Positions 10,842 through 23,028 of a stretch of DNA of 64,000 bases are shown one piece after another. The stretch spans positions 10,114-74,113 of the forward strand of contig QNGE01001241.1 in the NCBI GenBank assembly GCA_008508345.1, written 5' to 3'. The notes under the pieces were generated by a model, which was given only the letters and a program-made list of their open reading frames with translations, did no database searches and was not told where the DNA came from. Within the stretch, counting starts at the first letter, position 1; every line of letters begins with the position of its first letter. A program made the translations under genes and the position numbers. The DNA is from Paragonimus westermani (taxonomy: Eukaryota > Platyhelminthes > Trematoda > Plagiorchiida > Troglotrematidae).

Positions 10842-13430
10842 GTCTTTTTTTCTTTAGCATTTTAGATAATGAGATTGTCCGGCTAACCCTGGACAGCGCT
10901 CACTCCTGGGCGTGTTTACGTCCTGTACTCTGAGCTGGAAGACAGTTGTTCGGTTACTACACTCGACCAACGACTTAGAGCCCTATTGGTTCATGTGGAC
11001 GGATAACCTGAATGCACAAGTCTGCTGAGACAGAGACGAGTCGCTTTTGTTACTCTTCCGCTTAGTGTGTTCTGCCAAAGGTGGTTTGCTGACTAGTACA
11101 GGAGGCGCTGAGGTTGCCTGTGTGCAGCCAGTGTAAGGTCGGCTGATGGTGAAGTAACGGCATCGCATGTTGTAGGAGATGCAAATTTGCCTAATTTGTT
11201 CGTTCCTTATTTATTCCGGGTGAAATTATCATTACTAATGTGTAGTCGGCAGGTCACGCAGTTTTGTCTGGAAGCCAGGATAAGTCAGTCTCGGAGTCTT
11301 AAGTGGAGGTTCGTACAGGACTTGGTGTCACACCCGCAGCGAGCTCGGCAGTTACACGAGTCACAGAACATGGATTCGTTACGAGACCTCAGACGTTAAA
11401 CAATGAATTCGTCTATGTCACAAAACAGATAACTGAGCATCGTTCAGTAGTAACCGTCAACAAAACAGAATTGAGTTCAATCGGACAAGTGAACATCGGC
11501 TGGCCCAGAGCAAACCACTGTCCGCGGATTGAGAAATAATAGAAATTATAAGTTACTCAAGAGAAAATATAGCATGAGAGTGTCTTATTCTGACGCTTAA
11601 AAATATGCATGGCCAAGACTGAACAACCGGTAGAGGAAACGGCGATGGTAGCCGAAGTAAGATTGAAAATAATAATACGGTTTATTTAGATAAAATAGCA
11701 AAACATTGGCTACAACTTCCAGCACTGATTAATCCAAGTAGTCTCAGAAATAATGCAACATACCTCAACAAAATCAATTCTGGGTACTTGTTGGGATTCA
11801 GCGGACGGCGGTGAAAGTGTTCACGGTCGTGCTTCAAAGATACAACTAAAACAGCCTATGTATTACCCATCATTTAGAGACATGTCCGAGTATGCCGATT
11901 GCTATATTTACGTCCTTCATTTTCGGTTCAGCACCATAGTAGTAACGCACGAATAGAGAGCATACACAGCTATGAATGAAATAGCTTACTGCGAACACTG
12001 GACCACGAACTGCTCAGTGAGATGGGTGGATCCCGTAAACAGTTCATGTAAAAAGCAACTAAAATCTGTTGTTGTTTGCCGAAAAACACCTCTCCGCCAT
12101 GTCTGGATCGAACGAACATCTGTCCCAGCAGCACATTCAGGAGACCATTTGGCGGAAGCGAAACTCGGAACAAGTGAACACGGAGCTGCTGTTTGCTTCA
12201 TCTAGCACGTGTTGTAAATGGAAAAATACGCCCTCCATTACCATAAACGTTCGTGATTCTAAAAAATCTAGTAGATGAACTTGCTAGCTTTTGAATAGAG
12301 CATGAGATTGCGAAACCCATGCAATTATGCTCGGCTGAGTTGGCTTGACCTACGAAAAACGTTTGCGTGTGCAGTATTCGATCACACTAATTGGCGGCTC
12401 CACCCAGTCAACTCGGACTTCGAAAAACACGATCAGGAACAGAGGGGTACTTCGTAATGAAAACATGTTTGAGGCGCCGAATGCATATTATACCTCTTCT
12501 CTTCAATTTCGTTGGAAGACGTCTTGATGAGACTGTCTTTGAGCACCAACGTAGATAAGTGCCACTTGTGAATCTAGTAGAGAGTTACCGAAAAGAGTAT
12601 AGTCAGGCAACAGCCAATTGTGGAAGTATGAGCGATGCAGCGAAAAGCTAAGAAAGTAGGTCAGCAAACAACGCAACCGCAGTGTGGTAGAGAAATACGA
12701 ACTCATGTATATCTGTTAAACCATGCAAAATTGGGCGTCTCTGCAAAACGCAAATACGTATCCCACCATGAAAATTCGAATGGGGGCACCTCCACAGCAC
12801 AAAATCGATTGCCATGACCAGCATGGTGCTCTAATTCAAAGGCGAAGCTGTTCCCTCCACAGATGTGTAGACACGCGTGATTTTTAAATACGACCGATTG
12901 TTTCATTGCAACATAATTATCCCGCCGAATAAAATCTGTTTGTCGTGAACTGTGCACCCCGATTGTTTGCGAAAATGTGGCAGGAATACTTCCGCTTGCA
13001 AACGGCACTTACTAATTTTTTTGAACTCCCAAGCGTCTTATCTGCGAGCTGCGCAATTTCTTGGTCGGGCTGCAGTGTCTGAGTATCCGATAGATGTTCC
13101 ACGGAGTGGGTTGTTGAGGGATACTTGGAGAAATCTCATTGACTATTAAGTGCACTTACTTTCTAGTAGCCCTAAAAGTTTAGATGCGTTTAACGCACAA
13201 GAAATGCAGCAAGAAACTGGTCCGTATAATAATGCTGCCACACCACAGAAACGAGTTATTACAGACAAATTCAGTGAGCATGGGGCTATCCTTCGAGATA
13301 ATTTTCTACACCAAGGACCGGTCATACACGATCTTAAGCATGGGAGATCCCACAAGGACATTTAATACTAGGTGTCTCGTGAAATACATGAATACCCTTA
13401 CAACAGCCGCGCTATGCGCGCAGTCTTGGT
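10842..13430. other. No gene recognised
   Basis: Many short frames lie on both strands, none with a convincing domain. A plus-strand string near 12340-12390 looks superficially like an RT motif A but has no other RT motif around it. Probably old repeat sequence. Confidence 0.4.
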
Positions 13431-13682
13431 GTGTGGACTCTGTGGACGAATCGTCCCAGACCAGTCAAATTTCTTGACCACAGCGTTGGAGATCTGGTAT
13501 TAACTAGAACCCGCACAACAGCTGGGAAAGTGTCCAGTGCAAATGTTACGAGAGATACCGCCATGAATCGCAAATATGACCCATACCTGGCGTTTTCATC
13601 TACACTAGAAATCAAAGACAAACTTCTTGGCACGAACAGGGGCCAGGCAGCTAACCACAGTTCAAGGGGAGTAGGGCGGTGA
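13431..13682 (+). pseudogene. LINE ORF1-like fragment
   Basis: The plus-strand frame reads RPRPVKFLDHSVGDLVLTRT followed by TTAGKVSSANVTRDTA and a basic tail. The arrangement RPRPVK-(hydrophobic)-x-S-V-x-D-LVL and then V-(S/T)-RD is what I associate with the C-terminal part of trematode CR1-type ORF1 proteins. An RT fragment on the same strand follows at 14991-15770, consistent with one element about 2.3 kb long in its surviving part. The 164-codon frame on the opposite strand (13412-13906) looks like the shadow. Gypsy integrase C-termini also contain a GDLVL motif, and that alternative is not excluded. Confidence 0.42.
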
Positions 13683-14990
13683 TGCATCAGTCCACAAAAG
13701 CCAGCTAACGGGAGAGAGAAATGATTCACGCTAACCTGATGCGAACACCCATATCTAAAACCTGGCGTAAACTTTGGAGAAAACCTCCGAGGGAATAGCT
13801 GCAACCAAATTGTCGAGCATACACAGTTCCAGTTAACCGGAGCTAAAAGATATGTCGGTGAATGTAGCCAGCCCGCTGAACAGAAAGGCTGGCTGCGATT
13901 ATCCATTTTTTCCTAAGATAACTACTTGTCACCGAAGCATGGCGCAGAAAGAAATAGATTGAGTAGATTGTTTGCGTAGGTTCCAATAGCATCGTGACGA
14001 TCGTATCAGTGCCACCGGAGGTGGTTGCCACTTATTGACTTTCACTTCAAATGAATGGGTTCTCAAACCATCGCCAGCTTCCTTCGTGTCGTTCCTCAAT
14101 AACGACCGTTGGGACTTATCAAATTTCGCGAGCGAAACCCGGGTAAGACGAAGCATTGCTGAAGTCACTCTAGATGGTCTGTGAATCAGACTGATATCTC
14201 CTGATTCCGAGAGGTTTTAACGGTCTTAATGTTAACCTGATATTGGGATCCGTTAATGCTATAAGCTTCAGTCACAAATTTTCCGACCTTGTCAGCGATT
14301 TCGTGTGGGCACGAAATTTGAAGTGGCTTAAAGATTACGGCTTCGTCCGACAACCTCGAAGCCATACATGGCTCGTCATAGCAGCGGTATAGGAAACGTA
14401 TTGTTTGCAGCGCCAGTAACAAATAACGATTACGTGGCGATCAAATGCTCCCTTTCTGTAAAACTGGCATGAAGTAGAACTTTCAGACCAAATAGACAAA
14501 AATAAACCGATCATGGAAGCTGGTAGGATAAAATGGAACCCATCAGCTTCCATCAAGTAGATAAGTTATGCAAGCAACCTCAGGGATCTCAATGGAATAA
14601 GCGTTCCTCAAATATCAGTCTGGAGAACGGTCCAAAGGCCATGGGTTCTCCCCGGTGTCAAGAGAACGTTCCGGCGTAGACATCTGGGTTAGAAGGCATG
14701 CGTCTAGTGGAAGGTGTCTGGAAGCCTTGTGTTTTACAAAACAGCCCGTAACACAGCAACGGAGTTTGCAGAGGGCGCTCGCCTGGTATATTAGTCCAGC
14801 CTGGAGCGTGACATTAAGCGGAACTCTATGAGGCTTTGTGGTCGGCTTATGTTAGGTTCTGTTTGAGACAGAAACTCAACACTACAACTTCCCACAACAG
14901 GGAAGCCATATCGATCGACGTTTATACGGTGACTTAGTTTATGTTGCATGCTCGGAGTGTTTATGGATCGCACTTTAACTGCTCTCTAAC
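13683..14990. other. No gene recognised; presumed eroded LINE endonuclease region
   Basis: This lies between an ORF1-like fragment and an RT fragment on the plus strand, where an endonuclease domain would be expected. I could not read any of its motifs (GDFN, SDH) in any frame. Confidence 0.35.
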
Positions 14991-15770
14991 CCCAAGAACG
15001 CTATCTTGGTGGATAAGGACACCACGCCCAATAAAATGGGGTCAGTGATATCCTTGTTGAACAGCATGAGGTCTGCAAGGTCATAAAACATTCACGCGGT
15101 CATCCCAAAACCTCTGGCCAAACATTTCACATTGCTCTTCGCTCATCTTTTCTATGGCACACCAAACTCAGGTGCAGTTGTGAAGGAATGGAAGACAGTC
15201 ATCATACTCCTCAACCTTAAATGTGGTAATCAACCAGTAATCAAAAAGTTCAGAAAAGTTAGCCTGAGTACTGTCGTCAGTGAAAGTTTTGAACGCATAT
15301 TATGGGGAACTTTCGCGAATTTCTTTGCACGAAGGGCTTTTTCAGAGCCTCATAACTGGACCATCTAGAGGATAGATCTTGTTCTACCATTCTACCGATA
15401 TTTCCGACACACTCAGGGTAGGTCTGGATAAAGGGGAAGTTGTCGAAAAGTCATACCCAGATTCTCAAAAGCTCTCGAGTCTGTCGCCCATAGGCTGTTG
15501 GATAGTAAGCTGCGAAAGGCTGTGATCTATTCGTGGCTCTGTAGGTGTCTACTCGTGGAGTCGCACAGTGTGACAGTGTGGTTAGTGCCATCTGACGAAT
15601 ATCCCCTGTTAAGCGGCGTACCACGAAGCCCAGTCTCCACTGCCGTGCTCTTTCTCGTATACGCAAATGAATTAGCCGACAGTCTAATTACTCCAGGTTG
15701 CCTACATGTAGGTGACAAAGCTGATCAAAGGTGCAAGAGGCTCCGAATATCATTCATGGGGATATTCTGA
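14991..15770 (+). pseudogene. LINE reverse transcriptase fragment, decayed
   Basis: In order on the plus strand: PLAKHFTLLFAHLFYGT and VVKEWKTVIILLNLKCGNQP (15105-15235), matching the RT N-terminal PLAxLF...W+xAxIxPxxKxG pattern. Then FRKVSLSTVVSESFERIL (15250-15303) matches NYRPVSLTSVVSKxxERIL. Then RFSKALESVAHRLL (about 15460-15500) matches motif A with its first aspartate lost. Then LSGVPRSPVSTAVLFLVYAN (15610-15670) matches motif B. The YADD box is not recognisable. At least three frame changes separate these motifs. It is a CR1/Jockey-superfamily RT, distinct from and older than the copy at 24-27 kb. Confidence 0.7.
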
Positions 15771-17179
15771 AAATCGGCGAATAACCACTAAAGAACCAAA
15801 GCCTCTCCAACGCTCCCCAATCGACACCTGAGTGTCTGAATGACGCAGGTGGACGAATTATCGTACCGACAACAAAACAGCAAACGACATTTGTTTGTTT
15901 AAGTGGCTATCGCTTTCACTTCGTCCGCTGAATGTGTCATGGCTGAAGCAAAAGAATGGCGAGTGTTGTATTAACCGTAGTCTGCGATCACTAACTCAAG
16001 TCCGACAGAGTTCATCCCGTCACAGTTGGCCGTGGCTCGTCCCCAGTTAAAACACCGCATCCAAGTTCAATCTCTCTTCAAAAAACATCACTGTCCCCAA
16101 AAAGATACAGAAGCTCGCCACGCGTATGGTGTAAGGAATGAATTGTCCAAGACCAATTGAGATCGTTGAATTTATCACCAAACAGACAACGGGGAGTAAG
16201 AGGGAACCCTGACGAAGAGTACGAAATTACCGCCGCCCGGACATAATTCCTCTAACCCGTTTGTTTGTTTAGGAGGTCGTGATCTCACAGTAAATAATAG
16301 AATATCAAGGTTGGTCGGTTGTTTAAATCATTTCACCTGCCGGACAGTCAGTTTGTGAAATAAGTTGCCGCGGAGACTGTGTAAGTTTGGAGGTCAAATG
16401 TATTCAGGGGGAACCCCGAAGCATATCGGAACAAAATGTGTACTACTTTGAACTGGTTCGAGGCATGACTATCGTTTCGCCATTCCGGGCAACTGAGGTT
16501 TGTCATTTCTTATTTCATCACCGTCCGCGGAACAGTAATTAAACGCATCGTGTCGACAGAAGGCGCAGTTTAGACCATCTCCGGGTCACATCAATCGAGC
16601 ACTGGGACGTCAGCAGGTGTGGGCCATCATGAAGCTCTTGATTTGAAATTGAAATCGAAACTGAATCCGTTAGCTATAAACCCCTTCACAAGCAGTCCGA
16701 TCTAGGTGAAAAGTGTGGTAACCGAACTAAGGCAATACGTTTTTTCCGAACAGCTTCTCAAAGGCTGGTACAGAATTGGTGTAAAAGATACAGACAGAGA
16801 GAGCACCACAGGTTTTGCGAGCGAACAGAAGGATAGAGGTGCCTGCAACCAAGTCTGCTACGTTGGACCTCGGTGTGAGGACGTGATCCATCAATATGAA
16901 GCTCGTTCTTCCGAGGGTCTGATAACCAGCCCACAGTTTCATCCTGAATGGACGATCTAACAAAAATTGAAAACCACGCGGGTGAAGCCAGGCGAACAGA
17001 TGCTTAGTTATTGATAAGATGTTACTGACCGCCTTCTAATCAACCTCAAACTTCAAGGAGCGATTGAAACGATTTCGATGGTTGTTACAGTGGATTTAAG
17101 CAGGAGGCACAATCCAGCAGGCGTCTGCTGATTCAGAGGAAACTCACAGAAAAAAGCGCGCAACATCACACTCGGGAGC
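15771..17179. other. No gene recognised
   Basis: Both strands carry many stops; the longest open frames are about 80 codons and show no domain. I see nothing functional. Confidence 0.4.
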
Positions 17180-18800
17180 CACAGAAATAGTCGGCAGCAG
17201 AGTAAAATTGTGAGTCGGACAGGACTTTGAGGAAGTGGAAATGTAGCAGCATTTTACAGCAGTCTCCGAGAGTCAGCTAACGACCTCAGAAGAAAGGTCG
17301 TTTCAATGACTAATAACCCATAGGAAAAAAACTGCTATGCTGTTATGTCTTTGTTGACCGTTATCCGCTGCAAAAATAAAGAACTGTTAGATGATTTGAG
17401 TACCGAATAAAAGGTTTTTGGGGACCAAATTCACTAACAGGCCGTTGTAGTTCAAGTGGGCTCAGATAAAGAGTTTGTAGACGCGTCTTATAAGATAAAA
17501 ACCTCAGGCACATAAGGGATACGCTTAACAGCGGGTTTGTCTATATTTCAGCCGTTATGCACGAACTGCTTAGAGAAATCAACGGGCGATCTTGTTTTAA
17601 CTCCTTACACAGCTCGGGGCTGTTGCTTTTCCTGGCCGAAAGGACCCGCTTCATTATCATAAGAGCAGCGAACGCTTGTTTGTTGGCCGCTTCGTGGTGA
17701 TATGCAAAAGATAGGTTGGGCGAGGTCTAAACATCCAGATCTTTCTTCAGAGTGAGTTACGTGATGCTTACTGTGCTAATTGAACTGCGAACCACGAAGT
17801 CCTTGCGCGAGTGCCAACTAGTGATGTGGGCGCACATGCTATCACTTAATCGGATTCCACTCGTCTGACCAACGCCGGAGTCCTTGATATCCGAGAGTTT
17901 TAGGCCACCTACTCAAGTAAAGTTAAACTCCGGGAGAATTGCCTCGTAGGCAGCTGGGGCGAATAAGAAATGGAAGATGACCTGTCGGTCACTTACGAAA
18001 ACCCACATGGAACCAGACAGGTACGCGAAAGATTTGGTTCTGCTTTGTATCTGAATACTGTACCATCATGGCGGAAGGTAACCTGGTGGAAGATATCTTC
18101 TTGAATGTCACATGCTCCCAAGTTGTGACCGATAACCCTGTGGAACAAGTTCGAAAGCCATGGTGCAGTCAAGAAAGATAATATTTCAGATCAGACCATT
18201 TGCTTTGTCGTCCGTCAGGCTACCTACGACGATGAGCATGTTGCGCATGACCTGCTAAGACATGAAACACGCTGGGCAAGAGAAATAGAACAGCTATCTG
18301 TGAATTATTTAAAAATACCACGTTTTAGAAAAAGTTCCCTCATCCTGCATGGTAAGCCAGTTGGAATGACAGACCGATAGATAACAGGGGAGTAACAGTC
18401 AAACGCCTTGCATGTACGTGTGACCGTAGCTTCATTCCATGCCCTGGGTGGCTTGCCATTCCGGAATGCCTGTTTGAACAGCCCATGCGGGACTACCAGC
18501 TACCTGTTTGATGATTCTAAGGTACATTTTGCCCGGACCTATCGTACTATATAAACCGAACTTGGGTCATAGGCCGTCAGCGTCAGGGGAAATCAGCCGT
18601 AATGAGTGGTTGCCGTAAGTTTTGCGAAGATAGACTGCAGTGCCGGGTCGGCAAACTGTCACAGCCGACTGCCCAGAGAACAAAGAATGTGGGGAACACT
18701 TGATGAACCACGGAACGACCACTGGGGATTCAGCTCGTAGATAAATGCTGTGGAGAGATTAGGCATAGCTCGACGCGTATGTAGCCGTCCGTAGTCGACA
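17180..18800 (-). pseudogene. Very old CR1 copy, detectable by nucleotide alignment
   Basis: No usable protein frame survives, but the DNA aligns by eye with the better preserved CR1 at 24.1-25.8 kb, same strand and order. 17240-17340 matches 24221-24330, the region of the ORF2 C-terminus; both share a stretch ending CAGCTAAC, then GGTCGTT, then ATAACCC. 18135-18190 matches the motif A region near 25165-25220. 18420-18550 matches 25465-25600, the PASYRP and GPDKIHLR region. 18560-18690 matches 25610-25740. By rough inspection about two thirds of bases agree. It may extend to about 19.1 kb. This is the same family as the young copy, inserted much earlier. Confidence 0.62.
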
Positions 18801-20213
18801 ATGGTCCCACAACTGTCAGGGTGTTAACTTCACTCACTTACTTCGTAGACGCGTATTTTGCACCTTTCTCGTGTAGGTTGTTTCGCAGCACCGCCTTCAG
18901 TATAATTTTCTTGGATGTGTTGACAAGTCTCAACTCGTGGGAACGCACAGGTCCACAGTGTTATAGAGATAAGCATGAACTTTATGTTCAGAGTTATATT
19001 GTGTTTGAATTCCAGTTCAAAGTGGGCAACGGTCAGACGTATGCTACCAGACCACCCATCTATCTGAACTGCTGAAGTATCATGACTACCTTTCAGTGTT
19101 TCAGACAGATGTTGGTTAGTGAAGTGCTACTGCCCAAAACGGCACGACACCCAACTTTGCGTTTACCCTTGTCTCTGTTTCGTGCCGGGCTGCAGGAAAA
19201 CGTGAAGCACGTTTCACTTCGTCAGTGAGAGCCTCTCAGTACCTCACCTTGCGTAACTCCGGAGGGACGGCTTAAAAAATAATATCCCATAGGATCGAAT
19301 GATATTAGGACCCCTGCCGGCCACAGTTTCCCAACCGGTTTATTTGTTCGCCCATCTTCCGTTGTCACTACACGACAATCCCTGAACGTTTGCAGTGTAC
19401 ACATGTTCTTCTGCAATTCAGAAGGCGAGTGCAATTTGACTCTAGGCTGACCAACTCAATAGAGCAGTGAGGTAAGTCAGAAAGCCTACAGCGACCAAAT
19501 CGGGGTTAACACGGATGACCTGTTAAACGATTGCTGAACGAGATTGGGCCAGCGGATTGAGAATGGCAAGTGAAAAACCCCGACAAAAGGCGCTGACTAT
19601 CCGCAGGCCGGAGAGAAGTGCACACGACGTGAAAACGGAAATCTAGTGTTTTGAACCGGTATTCCGGTTCACAAGTGCGAGTATGCGCGTGACATGGCAA
19701 TCAACGAGTTGGACAGTAGGGACTGTGCTTTATTGAACGCCCCTTCGTTACACCAGTGCCGTGCCCTGAACACAATACAACGAAGCTGCCGCGGCCAGAC
19801 CGCTCCGCGAATGGGGACGTGGAAGAGTCGTCGTCGGAATTTCAGGTGATTGTGGCATGCAACGAATTATGATGTTGGACACTACTTCTGGTGGCACTGA
19901 GAACACCGCTAACTGGAAAGGAGAAAGCTGTACATAACTTGGACAGACAAACAAAGGCTGCAACAGGTTACCAAGAAACGCGGGGCGGCACTGATTGACG
20001 AATTTGTCTAGGAACAAGACCGGATGTTAGATCGCCCTTATAGCGACAGGTTTTGCGACATGCGTACTGTCAACACCTATTACGAAACCTGACTTTGGGC
20101 TTACCAAGGACAAATGAGTAAATGAGTGACAGACCTGCGAAAGAGCAGTTGTTTCAGAATCAGTTGCAGGGGGGCGTTCGAATGACCGAATTTTATAGGA
20201 TCTTGGACATCAA
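18801..20213. other. No gene recognised
   Basis: The first few hundred bases may continue the old CR1 copy. The rest precedes the Gypsy remnant and may include gag or a long terminal repeat, but I could not pair any LTR with a downstream copy. Confidence 0.35.
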
Positions 20214-20369
20214 ATGGATTGTCGGGATTGCGCAGCGCCTATCTCTATGGATGCATGTCAGATGGCTGGAAGTCAGGAAGCTCAAGATGGAAGTGAAGTA
20301 TCTGGGAGGTTAGTGGAGGGTTTGGAAGCGAACGTGAAACCAAGAGTACGACAAGTGAGAGGAGCATGT

Positions 20370-20760
20370 GGGCAATCACAAAGCGGTTTCTGCTTCGTTT
20401 GTACTGGAGCGATACACATTGTCTGTCACTTTCCTAAAGGACGTTCCCATTCTTGTTTTTTGTTGGTAACGGGTTGCCGTGGCTGCGTTCCACGAGTAAA
20501 AGTTTCGCTCCAGGGGGATCGAAAGAGTGCGACAATGAACACAGGTGCCGGGACGTCACTTACAAGCAAAGCGCAAGGATTGCCGGTTAAGGTCGGTAAC
20601 CGACGAACAGTTGCGGTCGGAAGGACGGCGTTCAGGACACCTGGAACTCTGAATGTTGAAATTCAGATAATTGGGGCCAGGTTAGGCCACGTAGTGTTAG
20701 TAAATGACAGTGTTAAAGGGGAGATAGTAAATACCGACCCACAACGACGACCAAAGGCAA
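20370..20760 (+). pseudogene. Gypsy zinc-knuckle remnant and aspartic protease
   Basis: A segment CFVCTGAIHIVCHFPKG (about 20392-20442) has the C-x2-C-x4-H start of a CCHC zinc knuckle, but the last cysteine is displaced. It is followed by a retropepsin-like stretch, MNTGAGTSLTSKAQGL at about 20534, where the usual active-site D-T-G reads N-T-G. Downstream, GHVVLVNDSVKGEIV (20689-20733) matches the C-terminal strand of Gypsy proteases. The aspartate-to-asparagine change should abolish proteolysis. Confidence 0.6.
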
Positions 20761-21069
20761 GCGTAGACCTGGAGTAAACCTAGTGGCATATCAGCGATGA
20801 TTTCGAGAAGTTCCATCGCGAGAAGTGTTGAGTTGGCAGGGTCTCCGCAAAACCTCTGTCAGAATGTCCGCTCCCAGAATTCAAGCGGTGTAGTGATGGA
20901 GCACTTGGCAGGCACATCCGGGGGCAGAATGAAGACCAGTCTACCAGAAAATACCATTCAAATCAATTCCAGAAGTGAAAAAGCAGTCAAGAGAGATAAT
21001 AATAACAATGGTGTATTTCTCGACGCATATGTGGGAAACACACTCATGCTACATAAAAGAACAGTTCAG

Positions 21070-21543
21070 CGGACAAGCAGCCCATTTTCGTCACTGGTTT
21101 GTTTGATTAGGAGAGCGGATGGAGCCTGCCGATCATGTGTCCATTTCAGAGAAATGAAACGAGTGACAATCGAACGGCCGTTCCCGATGCTCCCACATAG
21201 AGGGGGTCTTTGCACATCTGCTGTAAGCTAAGATACTATCATTCGTAGATCTGCGTTAGGAATACTGACACTCGAAAGTGGACGGAAAGGCGAAGAGAAG
21301 ACCACTTTTCACACAAACAGAGAACAGTATGAGTTACTCAGGATGCAGCTTGGCTTGTGCAACGTTCCACATGCCCTCGAGAATCTTTTAATTCGTATTC
21401 TGGAGGGTCAGGATGGAGTGACCGTATACGGAGAAGGCATCGTTGTATACTCCAGTACAGTGTCGGAACACGCAGGAAGACTGCGGGCAGTGTTGCAGGG
21501 ATTCAACATAGCTGGCCCAAAACTGAGTAGTAAGAATTACTAA
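21070..21543 (+). pseudogene. Gypsy reverse transcriptase domain
   Basis: SPFSSLVCLIRRADGACRSC and VHFREMKRVTIERPFPML (21079-21198) match the SPWSSPVVLVRKKDGxxRxCVDFRxLNxxT block. After a frame change, EKTTFHTNREQYELLRMQLG and LCNVPHALENLLIRILEG (21295-21408) match FxTxxGxYEFxRMPFGLxNAPATFQ. The catalytic YLDDI box reads YGEGI at 21427-21441, so both aspartates are gone. EHAGRLRAVLQGFNIAGPKL follows, as in the family. Non-functional. Confidence 0.75.
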
Positions 21544-21599
21544 ACAGACGGTAGTGCAATCGTCTGCTTGAGACACACTGCCGGTTTTGAAAAATCCAC

Positions 21600-22132
21600 C
21601 CACTCTTGGAGAACTTGACAGCAATCAAGAATTTTCCAACAAAAGAATTAAAGCGGCGACTGGGTTCTCTCCTTGTAACTGTCGGTCGAGATTCGAAATT
21701 TATGCCAAGGTTCCCTCAGAAGACAAATCCACTCTTGTGGCTGCCGAGGAAGAACGGGAAATTTGTATGGGCTGGGGACTTGAAGGTGGTGTACAAAGAA
21801 ATCGACCAGGAAGTTGCCAGCCTTCGATGGTGCCTGACGATCCTCAAACCGAATGAGTCCTTCACGATGTTAGTTGATGCAGTGATATCGTAATCAGGGC
21901 AGCTCTGTGATAACCGTCGAGACCAATTAAGTGTGCAGGCCGAGTGCTGGCGGTAGTGGACAAAAAGTATTCCACCACCAAGAAAGGGGGCTTTGGTATA
22001 GTCTGGACGCTAGATAAATGGAGGGCTCATCTGATGGCGACCACCTTTAACGTCGAGACCGCCCACAATCCCCTGATAAGGCTGAAGACAGCGAAGGATT
22101 TGCGCGGAAGACCGGTGTGTGAGACACTTTAG
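21600..22132 (+). pseudogene. Gypsy RNase H domain
   Basis: The frame at 21606-21893 ends in LRWCLTILKPNESFTMLVDA, matching the PxxxFxLxxDAS start of Gypsy RNase H. A later frame, 21944-22132, has KKYSTTKKGGFGIVWTLDKW and TFNVETAHNPLIRL, matching the R-x-Y-x-x-x-E-K-E-x-L-A-I-V-W-x-x-x-K-W and H-K-P-L segments. The glutamate of the YxxxEKE block is lost (TTKKGG). Confidence 0.65.
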
Positions 22133-22394
22133 CTACAAGAATGTAACTTTACCACGGGACACGTCAGGAGCAGAGACGATGAAGTACCTGACGCACGGCT
22201 GCTACCAACGGAGGGACGTGGGCTGCCAGTGGAAGCCATACCCGTGAACGCAGTACTGATCGCCGATAGAGGTTTTGGACATTCAACGTCAACACCCTCA
22301 AGTACGCAACATACGTGAACATCTTCCGGAAGGAGCCAAACCCAAAATTGTTGACTTTCTGAGCGAGTGCACTGACACACATCTGGAACCGGCT

Positions 22395-23028
22395 ACACAT
22401 GGAGAATGGCCAACTTTTCGTTGATGCGGGGGTGCGGAATGGGCTGCAGCATCGAAGATCACCATTTATTCCAGTGGGTTAGATGGAACACGTGATTCAA
22501 CTGGCAAACGCTGGACGGGAACACGTGGTCGATCTGCTGAGGCGAAGAGTATTTGTGCCCACATTGTGGGAGTATGCGACTAAGTTCAGTCGGGCCTGCC
22601 TCCGAATACCAGTGGACTTGAGATACAGTGACAACACCGCCGACGCAATCCATCGTAACAGAGGTGGCCGGGCCCACCTGTGGTATAGACATTTTTGGTT
22701 CACTCTCAACATGCTGAAGCGGAAATCGCTATGCAGTTGTCAAGCCGGCCTCTTCGATCGCCAGACACCTGCTGCTGGCCGGTCATGTGGTCCACCAGAA
22801 AACTTCTGTGCATGTGCTGATGCGACATCACAAATGAACTGGTTTTCCGATTTCGTTATTCGAGTCTGCAACTGTAGAATGGTGTATCAAACCTATGAGA
22901 CTTTCAAAATACATTCGTATCTTTTACGTTATTTCCACGGGTCTGCCTACACTCCCGCCGACCTGAAACAAGGGCTTGTGCAACACGCTGGAGGCCACTT
23001 TTCTACTGTTGTGGCTTCCACATATTGA
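22395..23028 (+). pseudogene. Gypsy integrase N-terminal region
   Basis: The frame starting at 22483 gives EHVIQLANAGREHVVDLLRR and RVFVPTLWEYATKFSRAC, matching the H-x-x-x-H-x-G-x-x-x-T-x-x-x-L-x-x-x-x-x-W-P zinc-binding region of Gypsy integrases. The second histidine is an asparagine. The catalytic core further on cannot be read with confidence. A segment FTLNMLKRKSL may be part of it. Confidence 0.5.

Larger units (their letters stand above)
20214..23028 (+). mobile_element. Gypsy-type LTR retrotransposon pol, decayed
   Basis: Remnants occur in the order zinc-knuckle-like segment, protease, reverse transcriptase, RNase H and integrase, all on the plus strand. This is the Ty3/Gypsy order (integrase after RNase H). 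Comparable elements are known in trematodes, for example CsRn1 of Clonorchis, but I cannot assign it to that lineage without alignment. The domains sit in different frames with stops between them, and catalytic residues are replaced. I did not find flanking long terminal repeats, a primer-binding site or a polypurine tract, so the true borders are unknown and the element may be a fragment. Confidence 0.75.

Noticed and set aside
12340..12400. Plus-strand string resembling RT motif A (LDLRKTFACAVFDH)
   Set aside because: No other RT motif occurs in order on either side, and the catalytic spacing is not met.
13412..13906. 164-codon open frame on the minus strand
   Set aside because: It is antisense to an ORF1-like fragment on the plus strand and has no recognisable domain, so it is treated as a shadow.
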